DNA from: Membranihabitans marinus
GTDB lineage: Bacteria > Bacteroidota > Bacteroidia > Chitinophagales > Saprospiraceae
Assembly: GCF_021729155.1 (NCBI RefSeq)
Contig: NZ_JAJQYA010000010.1
Span: 62,001-126,000, forward strand
Length of the DNA stretch: 64,000 nucleotides
Direction of reading: 5' to 3'
Made by a program: the position numbers and the translations under genes. Under the pieces are notes generated by a model that made no database searches, was not told the origin of the DNA, and was given only the letters and a program-made list of their open reading frames with translations. Positions 1 to 8,835 of this stretch are shown one piece after another. Position 1 is the first letter of the stretch. Every line of letters starts with the position of its first letter.

Positions 1-1933
1 TAAACTTCAGGATGGACGAATTGCAATAGGGACGATTAGGAATGGCATTTATATTACAGATGATTTTATTGATTTTGATTTCCATATTAACCGCGAAAAT
101 GGTCTTTCAAACAATACCGTTCTATCTTTATACCAAACCCAGTTCGGTCCTCTTTGTGTGGGGCTAGAGAGAGGATTTGAGATTATTGATATTCATAAGC
201 CAGGCATTCACTACTACGATTCCAAAGGACAATTGGGGACTATCTTTTCTACCATTTGGCATAATGATCAATTTTATTTAGGAAGTAATCAAGGATTATA
301 TCTCAAAAATTCATTGGGGGAATTTGAACTTGTGCCGGGTTCTCAGGGACAAGTTTTGACTTTGCTTAGTTATCAAAATGAACTGATTATAGGACATAAT
401 CGAGGGACCTTGGTCTTGGATGCAAAGCAAGAATTGGTACATGTGTCTGAGCGAACGGGTGGTTTACATATGCAGGTTGTCGGGCGGGATAGTATTCTGC
501 AATCCACTTATACAGGTATTATTCTTCTCGAAAAGATAAAGGGGAGTTGGCAGGAAGTACATGTTGTTGAGGGAAGTGACCAATTGATCGAACATTTTCT
601 ATATTCCAATGGATCATTGGCTGGTATTCAGAAGTATAAAGGATTGCTACACTACAAATTGGATAAGAATTTTACGAAAGTAGAGGAGGCTCAGTATTAT
701 TTGCCTCAAACGAGTATAAAACGAGAAGGCCTCGTAGATATATTTACTAAAGAAAACGGTTTTAATATAGTTTACGACACGTTGTTGTATTGTGTTTCTG
801 CCACAGAAATATTTCCTTATAGTTTTGAAGACAAACAAAGCAGAATAGAATCTGAATCCGATTTGAACCAGGTTTATTCACTTTTTAGTAAGATATACAA
901 CTCATTGGAGTATGGTCAACTATTGAATCAAAATCCTCTGTCCGACGAATTGGTCATACAATTGGAAGAAGGATATATGAAAATTGCTATGGCTGAATAT
1001 ATTGAATTAGAAGAAAATAGAGATATCGTTGTGGAGGCGGTTTCGGTTCAAGACATAGGTCATGTCGATATTGAGTCGGATGGTCAGGTTTATAATGCTA
1101 ATAACAATGATTTGCAAATTCAATTGGCTTTAAATAGAAATCTCTTTATTTCAAAAACTCATTTGAAATTCAAAGTAAGTGGTTTTATAGAAGACTGGCA
1201 AGATATTCCTGAAAATGGATTGGTTCTGTTAACCAAATTACCGGCTGGGAAATATGATTTTATAGTGGACAATGGTGAACAGATTCAATCCTTATATAAG
1301 TTTGAAATTAAGCCACCATGGTATCGGTCTACTTTGGGCTTTTTACTGTATTTCATTTTAGGATTCACCGTTTTCATCGCCATCAATGGTTATTATAGAA
1401 GGAAATGGAAGAGAGAAAAAATGAAAATGGAACATGAGAAAAAAGAGTTTATAGAGAAGGAGGCCATGAGACTTAAAGCCAAGAACCTCGAACATGAGGT
1501 CAATTTTAAAACCAAAATGTTAGCCAACAGTGCCATGGCTTTGGTTCAAAAAAATAAAGCTTTAGATGAATTAAAAGACTTGGTGAAAAATGAATTTAAA
1601 ACCAATGATCATACTCAAAAGCAAAACTTGTATAATAAGATTGTAAAAATAGTGGATACCAACCTCAGTAGTAAGAAGGATTGGGAAGTTTTTGAGACCA
1701 ATTTTGCTCAGGTTCACAAAGACTTTATTCAAAGAATGAAAGAATCATATCCCGATATTACACAGGGAGATCTAAAATTGGCAGCCTACATTAGAATGGA
1801 CATGAGTTCTAAAGAAATTGCCCCCCTCTTGGGCATTTCCGTTCGCTCCGTTGAAAACAAACGGTATCGACTGCGTAAAAAAATGAATTTGACTATAGAT
1901 GACAATCTTTCCGAATTTTTGATGCGATTTTAA
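1..1933 (+). CDS. Reg_prop / Y_Y_Y sensor with C-terminal LuxR-type HTH (5' partial)
   Basis: The reading frame is open from base 2, so the gene starts upstream of the window. A typical Reg_prop propeller motif (GLSNNTVLSLYQ) is encoded at about 102-137. The rest of a beta-propeller follows, then a Y_Y_Y-like beta-sandwich (about 1030-1310), one membrane helix (about 1325-1390), a Lys/Glu-rich coiled coil and a C-terminal HTH of the LuxR/GerE type (about 1740-1930). This is the outline of a periplasmic ligand sensor joined directly to a DNA-binding domain. No histidine kinase or receiver domain lies between them, unlike hybrid two-component PUL regulators. It is co-oriented with, and 463 bp upstream of, the susC gene, so it probably controls that PUL. 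The GTG at 158 is an internal codon, not the start. The family call is fairly sure; the regulon is inferred from position. Confidence 0.85.
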   Translation, partial: KLQDGRIAIGTIRNGIYITDDFIDFDFHINRENGLSNNTVLSLYQTQFGPLCVGLERGFEIIDIHKPGIHYYDSKGQLGTIFSTIWHNDQFYLGSNQGLYLKNSLGEFELVPGSQGQVLTLLSYQNELIIGHNRGTLVLDAKQELVHVSERTGGLHMQVVGRDSILQSTYTGIILLEKIKGSWQEVHVVEGSDQLIEHFLYSNGSLAGIQKYKGLLHYKLDKNFTKVEEAQYYLPQTSIKREGLVDIFTKENGFNIVYDTLLYCVSATEIFPYSFEDKQSRIESESDLNQVYSLFSKIYNSLEYGQLLNQNPLSDELVIQLEEGYMKIAMAEYIELEENRDIVVEAVSVQDIGHVDIESDGQVYNANNNDLQIQLALNRNLFISKTHLKFKVSGFIEDWQDIPENGLVLLTKLPAGKYDFIVDNGEQIQSLYKFEIKPPWYRSTLGFLLYFILGFTVFIAINGYYRRKWKREKMKMEHEKKEFIEKEAMRLKAKNLEHEVNFKTKMLANSAMALVQKNKALDELKDLVKNEFKTNDHTQKQNLYNKIVKIVDTNLSSKKDWEVFETNFAQVHKDFIQRMKESYPDITQGDLKLAAYIRMDMSSKEIAPLLGISVRSVENKRYRLRKKMNLTIDDNLSEFLMRF

Positions 1934-2396
1934 AGATAAGAATAAGGGTTAAAATTTTTCAAACACAGAAAAAAGTAGTATATTATTTCGTGATTGTTTT
2001 TTCAATATTTCTATACCTCCATATGGATTGAAATATAAAATATCAAAGGTTGTAAGTGTATTTTTACTTGCTTCGGTGATTAATTCCTTTGCTCACTTTT
2101 TGTTAAGGCTCCAAAAATTCCATCTTAAAATTTGTTATAACTTTTTATAATAAAATCCAAGATCTAAATTCTTGTGATGAGGTGGCTATTATCCATGTAA
2201 ATGCAATTTTCAATTCTTGAATTATGTAAATAATTGAAAACTAATAAAATATGATATTGTTAGAAAGTGTTGGCCTAGCTAAAAAAGTATCAATGATGAG
2301 GTAATTGTGAGGTGGTATATTAGACTAAAACATAGATTATGGTGATATTTGTACAATTAATAGTTGGTTTTTAATCGATTTTTTGAAATATAAAAT
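1934..2396. promoter_or_regulatory. Intergenic leader upstream of PUL 1
   Basis: AT-rich, gene-free stretch of 463 bp between the sensor-regulator and susC. It holds a perfect 9-bp inverted repeat (ttttcaatt at 2207-2215, aattgaaaa at 2232-2240, 16-bp loop). This could be an operator or the base of a leader hairpin. No clear TTTG / TAnnTTTG promoter was found. The length suggests that PUL control signals lie here. Confidence 0.35.
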
Positions 2397-5300
2397 ATGG
2401 TTATGGGAAGGATGAAATTTATAATTCTTTTGACAGTGATTTGTGCTGGGTTTTTTCCCGAAAATCTTATTGCACAGACCACTTATACAGGAAAAGTGAC
2501 TGGAGAAGACTTGAATGAAGCCCTTATTGGAGTGAATATATTTATTCTAGGATCCAATACCGGAGCTTTGACCGATTTCGATGGGAGGTTTTCTATAGAG
2601 GCAAATCCCGGTGATTCCATGCAGATTAGTTATATCGGGTATGAAACGATTGTTATGATTTTGGGAGTTGATACGGAATTAAATGTGGCTATGTCTAATA
2701 GTGCGAGCTTATTGGAAGAAGTAGTGGTAGTAGGGTATGGTTCCCAGCGGTCGAGAGATCTGACCAGTTCCATCACAACAGTAAGAAGTGAGGAAATTGT
2801 TAAGACTCCGTCGAGTGCCGCCATGCAGTCGCTTCAAGGAAAAGTAGCTGGATTGCAAATTGTATCCTCCGGAGCCCCAGGAGATGAACCCACGGTTAGG
2901 TTGCGTGGAATTGGTTCCTATACAAGTGACGATACCAAGCCGCTATATGTAGTAGATGGGATGTTTTTTGACAATATTGATTTCCTAAATAATTCAGATA
3001 TAGCGTCTATTTCGGTATTAAAAGATGCATCGGCGGCTGCCATATATGGTGTTCGGGCTGCCAATGGAGTCGTTCTTATTCAAACCAAATCGGGGGAGCT
3101 CAATAAGCCAGCAGAAATAAGCATTGATTCTTATGTGGGTACACAACGTGCGTCAAATGTATTGAAAATGGCAAATGCAGAACAGTTTGCACAGGTTATT
3201 TCAGAATTAGATCCAGACAGATATCCCGATTATCAGTTTATAGAAAATGCCATGCAGAAATATGGTCGAAGTAGGGTGAACCCCAATGTACCCAATGTAA
3301 ATACCGATTGGTATAAGGAAATCCTTAGACCAGCCAGTATTCAAAATCACAACATAGGTATTTCTGGTGGTGGCTCAAGAGCCTCCTATTCATTGGGAGG
3401 AAGTTATTTTGTTCAGGATGGAATAATGGATATGGAAAACGATTTTACTCGTTTTAATGTGCGTTCCAAATTGGATTTTCAAGCATTGGATTGGTTGAAG
3501 ATTGGAGGAAATGTAATTATGAGTTCTGCGACGAAACAAAGTGCAGAAAATGGAGCTTGGTTTAAAGCTTATTTTGCAGTTCCGATACTTCCTGTTTTCG
3601 ATAACAATATTGATGGTGAATTGCGCTATGCCAGTGCTCAAGATTTGGGGTATAGAGGGGGACAAAATCCTTTCGTGGATATGCGGTATAGCAACAACGA
3701 GCAAAAGATTCGCAAGATATTAGGTAATTTTTATGCGGAGGTGGACATTATTCCCGATGCCTTAACTTTTAAGTCAACTTATAATCAAAGCATGACTTTT
3801 TTAAATCTGAGAAATATAAGATTGCCTTATTTCTCAAGTACGGGTTATCAAAGGAATATTTCGAATATATCCAGAAACTTTGAAAATTTCAACAACATTA
3901 TTTGGGACAATACTTTAACCTATGATGAAGATTTCGGTAAACATAGTCTTACTGTATTAGGGGGGACATCTTATAGAGAGGAGAATTTTGAAAATTTAAG
4001 AGCACAAGCCGAGGGGTTTCCTATAGAAAATGAGCAATCGTGGTATATCGATAAGTCTACCGAAATATTAACCAATTCAGTGACCGATGGAGGTGCGCGA
4101 TTGTATGGGATGTCTTACTTTGGAAGAGTGGCATATAGCTACAACAACAAATACTTAGCCTATGCAACTTATCGAGCAGATGGTTCTTCCAAATATCAAG
4201 AGAAATGGGGATACTTCCCTGCAGCCGGATTGGGTTGGGTTGTATCAGAAGAATCATTCTTCGATCTTCCATTTGTTGATTTTTTCAAATTAAGAGGGGG
4301 TTGGGGCCGATTGGGTAACGATAAAATAGGTGCCAGCTTGGGTACAAGAAGTAACAATGTAGTAACCACGGCATTGGGAGATGTACAATATACCGGTTTG
4401 CAGACAGGATTGGGATTTGATTATTTGATCTGGGAACTAGTGGAAGAAAGTAATGTTGGAATTACAGCCGAGGCCTTCAATCAAAGGTTAAACCTAGATC
4501 TTGACGTATTCCAAAGGGATACTAAAAATTCTGCCATTCCAATCAATAATCCCGGCATTGGCGGCAGCAATAGACGAAGTGCTGGAGTGATTCGAAACTC
4601 TGGTGTTGAACTGGCTTTGGGTTGGAATGACGCAGTAGGTGCTGATTGGTCCTATAGCCTAGGAGGAAATATCTCTTTTGTTAAAAATACAGTCGAAGAT
4701 CTTTTTGGGCAAACCTATATAGATGGCGGAACTGCTGAGTTTCGACAACGTACAGAGGTAGGGCATTCTTTATTTGAATTCTATGGATATGAGGTTTTAG
4801 GAGTGTATCAGAACCAAGCGGAAATTAATGCTGATGGGATAGAAACAGGCTCTACGGTATTGGAGCCAGGGGATTTGAGGTTTAAAGATCAAGATGGTGA
4901 TGGAGATATTGATGGTGATGATAGAATATATCTTGGGTCCTTTTTGCCGAGTATGACTTATGGTTTTAATCTGGGTTTGAATTATAAAAACATCTCGCTG
5001 TCCATTTATGGATTGGGACAAAGTGGGAACAAAATTTTAAATCGAAAACGGGGAGAATATAGATTTACAAATGATACCAATTTGGATGCTGATTTGGCCA
5101 TCAATCGATGGCATGGTGAAGGAACCTCCAATAAATATCCTTCCGCCAACGGTTTGAGGAAATCGTGGAATCAAGATTTTAGTAGCTATTACATTGAGGA
5201 TGGCTCCTATTTTAGAATTCAAAACATCAATTTATCCTATCGTTTATCCACCCAGAAATGGTTGGGTGAAAATTTCCCTCAAGCAACCCTGTATTTAACG

Positions 5301-5423
5301 GCTGATAGACCGATTACCATTTTTAAATACAATGGATTTGATCCCGAAGTGGCGAATGGTATTGATCGTCAAACCTATCCTATTCCTTCTGTGTACACAG
5401 GTGGTATTAAACTTAAATTTTAA
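2397..5423 (+). CDS. SusC/RagA-family TonB-linked outer membrane transporter (PUL 1)
   Basis: Outer-membrane glycan importer that works with the SusD lipoprotein encoded 3 bp downstream. The 1008-residue product has a signal peptide ending near FFPENLIAQ, a carboxypeptidase-regulatory-like domain (about residues 28-100), the SusC signature EEVVVVGYG (about residue 106), a plug domain (about 115-235) and a long beta-barrel. Length and layout are typical of SusC, and there is no STN domain, so sigma/anti-sigma signalling is not expected from this receptor. In-frame ATGs at 2403 and 2412 are alternative starts; 2412 gives the most ordinary signal peptide (MKFIILLTVICAG). The downstream GH144-like enzymes suggest it imports beta-1,2-gluco-oligosaccharides. 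The family is certain; the substrate is inferred. Confidence 0.93.
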   Translation: MVMGRMKFIILLTVICAGFFPENLIAQTTYTGKVTGEDLNEALIGVNIFILGSNTGALTDFDGRFSIEANPGDSMQISYIGYETIVMILGVDTELNVAMSNSASLLEEVVVVGYGSQRSRDLTSSITTVRSEEIVKTPSSAAMQSLQGKVAGLQIVSSGAPGDEPTVRLRGIGSYTSDDTKPLYVVDGMFFDNIDFLNNSDIASISVLKDASAAAIYGVRAANGVVLIQTKSGELNKPAEISIDSYVGTQRASNVLKMANAEQFAQVISELDPDRYPDYQFIENAMQKYGRSRVNPNVPNVNTDWYKEILRPASIQNHNIGISGGGSRASYSLGGSYFVQDGIMDMENDFTRFNVRSKLDFQALDWLKIGGNVIMSSATKQSAENGAWFKAYFAVPILPVFDNNIDGELRYASAQDLGYRGGQNPFVDMRYSNNEQKIRKILGNFYAEVDIIPDALTFKSTYNQSMTFLNLRNIRLPYFSSTGYQRNISNISRNFENFNNIIWDNTLTYDEDFGKHSLTVLGGTSYREENFENLRAQAEGFPIENEQSWYIDKSTEILTNSVTDGGARLYGMSYFGRVAYSYNNKYLAYATYRADGSSKYQEKWGYFPAAGLGWVVSEESFFDLPFVDFFKLRGGWGRLGNDKIGASLGTRSNNVVTTALGDVQYTGLQTGLGFDYLIWELVEESNVGITAEAFNQRLNLDLDVFQRDTKNSAIPINNPGIGGSNRRSAGVIRNSGVELALGWNDAVGADWSYSLGGNISFVKNTVEDLFGQTYIDGGTAEFRQRTEVGHSLFEFYGYEVLGVYQNQAEINADGIETGSTVLEPGDLRFKDQDGDGDIDGDDRIYLGSFLPSMTYGFNLGLNYKNISLSIYGLGQSGNKILNRKRGEYRFTNDTNLDADLAINRWHGEGTSNKYPSANGLRKSWNQDFSSYYIEDGSYFRIQNINLSYRLSTQKWLGENFPQATLYLTADRPITIFKYNGFDPEVANGIDRQTYPIPSVYTGGIKLKF

Positions 5424-5426
5424 AAC

Positions 5427-6953
5427 ATGAAAAAGATTATCATATTTTCAATCATCATATTTTTGGGAACTCAGTCTTGTCATGACCGATTGTACGACTT
5501 AAGTGAAAACACCGTTCCCATTGAAGAAATCGATTATACAGATCCCAATGGAATGTTTGACCAATTAATTGGATCCTATGCAGCATTTCAAAGTCGCGGT
5601 TGGGAGCAGTTTCTTTTCTTAAGTGTGAGAGGGGATGATGTAAATGCCGCAGGAGATCAAGCTCCACTCCAAGAAACAGATGTATACGATTATAAAGTGA
5701 CGTCTTGGATGTCTAATTCGATTTGGCAAACATTCTATAGAGATGTTTATCAATGTATTTCGGCGATAGAGCAGATAAGATTGTATGAAGAGAACATTCC
5801 GGGTTCCAGTCAAAAAGCAGAGGAATATATAGCTGAAATCAAAGTGTTGTATGCATTTTTACTTTTTCATGTGGATAGAAATTGGAATGATATTATTATT
5901 CCTCAAACCTCTGATCCCAATGAATTGAGGTTGTTGCCCATTAATACCCAAGAAGAGGTAATGGCTTTTATTTCTAATCTAATGGATGAGGCCATTCCTT
6001 ATCTAAAAGATATGACGCCTGGACAACGCACTGATGTACCCGGTGGAGTGACTAAATACACCGCCTTGGCGATTAAGGCACTTGCCAATTTGGAAATTAA
6101 AAATTATCAAGAAGTGGCGGATGCGACGGGGGCCATTATCAATTCGGGGCAGTTTCAGTTATATGATGACTATTACAATTTGTTTAAGATCCCTGGTAAA
6201 TTGAGTGATGAGAATTTACTAGAAATGCAGTATTCTGATTTCGGTCAAGGATCTGGAGATAATACCAATTTTAATTCTCAGTGTTTTGGTCCTACGAGTT
6301 GGAGTCCCAAGGTTGGGGATATTGCAGGGGGATGGGGATTTTTTGAGCCCAGTCTTAAGTATATAAAATTTTTATTGGACAGGAATGACGAACAGCGATT
6401 GCAGACCAGCATACTTTTCACGCCTAATGGGATTTCAAAAATTAAGGAAGATCCCGAGTACGCCAATCTTCCGAATTACATTTCAAATGAAACCCCATCT
6501 GGTGATGTGATCAATAATTCCGCAAGGGCATTGTTTTTTAGTGGCAAGCACTATGTTCCTTCTGAACAGTATACTCCAGGTAGAACCCGATGGGGTGAAA
6601 ATAGAAATTATCCATGCATTCGTTATTCGGAGATTTTATTGATGTATGCTGAAGCGCTTACTCAAGGAGGGAGTGGTAATGCGGGAACAGCAGATCAGGC
6701 CGTGAATTTGGTTCGTGAAAGAGTAGGATTGGCGCCGATTTCTAATGTGACTATTGATCAGGTGTTAGATGAAAAATTTGCAGAATTAGGCCTGGAATGG
6801 GGGACTAGATTTTACGATTTGTTAAGACACGAAAAACTGGATGAGCTCAATTATGAAGGCAGGAGTTTTAACGCCAAGCTCAAATACCTTCCTTATCCTC
6901 AAGCGCAAGTGGATTTAATTCCACAATTGGCCGACCATAACAATATTGACTAA
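5427..6953 (+). CDS. SusD/RagB-family glycan-binding lipoprotein (PUL 1)
   Basis: Surface lipoprotein that forms the lid of the SusC transporter and binds the incoming oligosaccharide. The 508-residue product begins with a short hydrophobic signal and lipobox (LGTQSC, Cys 18). It continues with TPR-like helices typical of SusD, and the RYSEILLMYAEALTQ segment late in the chain is a hallmark of the family. The gene starts 3 bp after the susC stop, and the next gene starts within about 20 bp, so the genes are co-transcribed. The ligand is inferred from the neighbouring glucanases. Confidence 0.93.
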   Translation: MKKIIIFSIIIFLGTQSCHDRLYDLSENTVPIEEIDYTDPNGMFDQLIGSYAAFQSRGWEQFLFLSVRGDDVNAAGDQAPLQETDVYDYKVTSWMSNSIWQTFYRDVYQCISAIEQIRLYEENIPGSSQKAEEYIAEIKVLYAFLLFHVDRNWNDIIIPQTSDPNELRLLPINTQEEVMAFISNLMDEAIPYLKDMTPGQRTDVPGGVTKYTALAIKALANLEIKNYQEVADATGAIINSGQFQLYDDYYNLFKIPGKLSDENLLEMQYSDFGQGSGDNTNFNSQCFGPTSWSPKVGDIAGGWGFFEPSLKYIKFLLDRNDEQRLQTSILFTPNGISKIKEDPEYANLPNYISNETPSGDVINNSARALFFSGKHYVPSEQYTPGRTRWGENRNYPCIRYSEILLMYAEALTQGGSGNAGTADQAVNLVRERVGLAPISNVTIDQVLDEKFAELGLEWGTRFYDLLRHEKLDELNYEGRSFNAKLKYLPYPQAQVDLIPQLADHNNID

Positions 6954-6972
6954 GCAAAATAGAATAATAATC

Positions 6973-8772
6973 ATGAAATATATTTTCACAACAATACCCG
7001 GTTATTTTCTTCTTTTATTTTTGATTTCGCAGTTTTCCTGTGAATATGGAATTGATCCTATTACTCCGGTTGAAATGGGATTAGATGAATCTGCTCCACA
7101 GATTAATATTTCAAGTCCGCTCGAGGGAAATCAAATAAGAGTAGTAGAAGATATTACTTCGATTGATATAGAATTTGAAGTAACGGACGACATCGAGATT
7201 ATGAGTATTTCAGTACTACTTGATGGTGATGAGATAGCCACATTTTCCACTTTCAAGGATTATAGACGATTTCTTGGAGCTTACACCTATGATCTATTAA
7301 CCAATGGAGAACATGTATTGTCTGTTGTGGCAACAGATATCGAGGGAAAAGTAAGTACTGAAGAAGTTAATTTTCAAAAAGTAAGTCCTTATGTGCCTTT
7401 GTATTCAGGAGAGATTCTGTATATGCCGTTTAATGGCGATTTTCTTGATTTAATTACTTTACAATCTGCCAATAAAGTGGGTAATCCTGGATTTGGCGGA
7501 GAGAGTGTTATCGATAGTGAGAATGAGAACAGTTATAGCGGAGCATTGAATTCTTATTTGACTTTGCCAGCTGATCATTTTACAAAAACCAACGAATTTT
7601 CTGCTGTATTTTGGATGAAAATTAATCCAGAACCCAATCGGGCAGCTATGTTGGTTTTGGGACCAGAAGATACGGCCAATCCATCTGCAGCGAATGATAG
7701 AACCAAAGGGTTTAGATTTTTTAGAGAAGCAGCTGGGGACAAACAAAGATTTAAATTAAATATAGGAAATGGTGGGGGTGAGAATTGGTTTGATGGCGGT
7801 GCAGCCGCGGATGTAGATCCAAGCACCGATGAATGGGTTCACTTTGCCATCAGTATTGGTGCGGATAATGCCAAAGTATTCATCAATGGACAAGTTGTAA
7901 AAGAAGGTGATTTTGGTGGAATTGATTGGACGGGATGCAATGTGTTGTCCATTATGTCTGGAGCACCTAATTTTATTGGATGGAGCCATCTTTCGGACCA
8001 TAGTTTAATGGATGAACTTCGCATATTTGATCGAGCGATCGGCAATGATGAAGTCGCCAGTATTATAGCTAGAGAATCTGGACAATTTGTAAGCACTTAT
8101 ACGCCTAAGTTTGATGGGGAGATTTTTTATCTACCTTTTGAAGGCGATTATCAAGAACAAATCAGCGGGGTAAGAGGGATGCCGGTAGGGAGTCCATCCT
8201 ATGAGATGAATGGGAAATATGGCCAAGCTTACAAAGGAGCTATGGATTCCTATGTTACTTTCCCTACTTCACGGATTAATCACGATGAGGTTTCTTATTC
8301 ATTCTGGTATAAAATTCAGGGAGATGAGGATAAGGAAGGGATAGTGACCATCAGTCCACCCGATCCGGATGCAGAAAAGCCAAATAAACGGACTTCGGGA
8401 TTGCGACTGTTTCGAGAGGCCAACGATGAGAATTATATTTTCAAGTTAAATATAGGTACGGGAGCTGGTGAGGCTTGGTTTGTAAATGACGGTCTGAATA
8501 TAGCCAAAGAAAGTATCAAGGATAAATGGCTTCACATAACCATGACTATTGGAGAAGGCAAAGCCAAAGTGTATTTCGATGGGGAATTGGTGAAAGAAGG
8601 GGATTTGAGTGGAATAGATTGGACGGATTGTGATAGGATGAGTCTAATGTCTGGTCAACCACGATTTGTGGAATGGGGTCTATTTTCCACGGAGAGTCAA
8701 ATGGATGAATTTAGGGTGTTTGACAAAGTACTTTCGGCGGAAGAAGTGAAACTCGTTATGGCAGCCAATTAA
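6973..8772 (+). CDS. Lipoprotein with Ig-like and two LamG-like domains, probable surface glycan-binding protein
   Basis: The chosen ATG at 6973 follows the susD stop by 19 bp and gives a 599-residue lipoprotein (lipobox QFSC). An Ig-like region (about residues 35-130) precedes two LamG/concanavalin-like jellyroll domains (about 145-370 and 380-595). The two jellyrolls arose by internal duplication: they share GDFGGIDWTGC versus GDLSGIDWTDC, RFFREA versus RLFREA, and MDELRIF versus MDEFRVF. No catalytic motif is seen. Its place directly after susD is where PULs encode surface glycan-binding proteins (SusE/F or SGBP), so carbohydrate capture at the cell surface is the likely job. A TTG in frame at 6946 overlaps susD and is less likely as the start. 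Confidence 0.8.
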   Translation: MKYIFTTIPGYFLLLFLISQFSCEYGIDPITPVEMGLDESAPQINISSPLEGNQIRVVEDITSIDIEFEVTDDIEIMSISVLLDGDEIATFSTFKDYRRFLGAYTYDLLTNGEHVLSVVATDIEGKVSTEEVNFQKVSPYVPLYSGEILYMPFNGDFLDLITLQSANKVGNPGFGGESVIDSENENSYSGALNSYLTLPADHFTKTNEFSAVFWMKINPEPNRAAMLVLGPEDTANPSAANDRTKGFRFFREAAGDKQRFKLNIGNGGGENWFDGGAAADVDPSTDEWVHFAISIGADNAKVFINGQVVKEGDFGGIDWTGCNVLSIMSGAPNFIGWSHLSDHSLMDELRIFDRAIGNDEVASIIARESGQFVSTYTPKFDGEIFYLPFEGDYQEQISGVRGMPVGSPSYEMNGKYGQAYKGAMDSYVTFPTSRINHDEVSYSFWYKIQGDEDKEGIVTISPPDPDAEKPNKRTSGLRLFREANDENYIFKLNIGTGAGEAWFVNDGLNIAKESIKDKWLHITMTIGEGKAKVYFDGELVKEGDLSGIDWTDCDRMSLMSGQPRFVEWGLFSTESQMDEFRVFDKVLSAEEVKLVMAAN

Positions 8773-8835
8773 ATCATTGTACAAATTCGTTGGATCCGAC
8801 TCCTTGAAGTTGTGATTAGATTTTAAAATCTTTCT

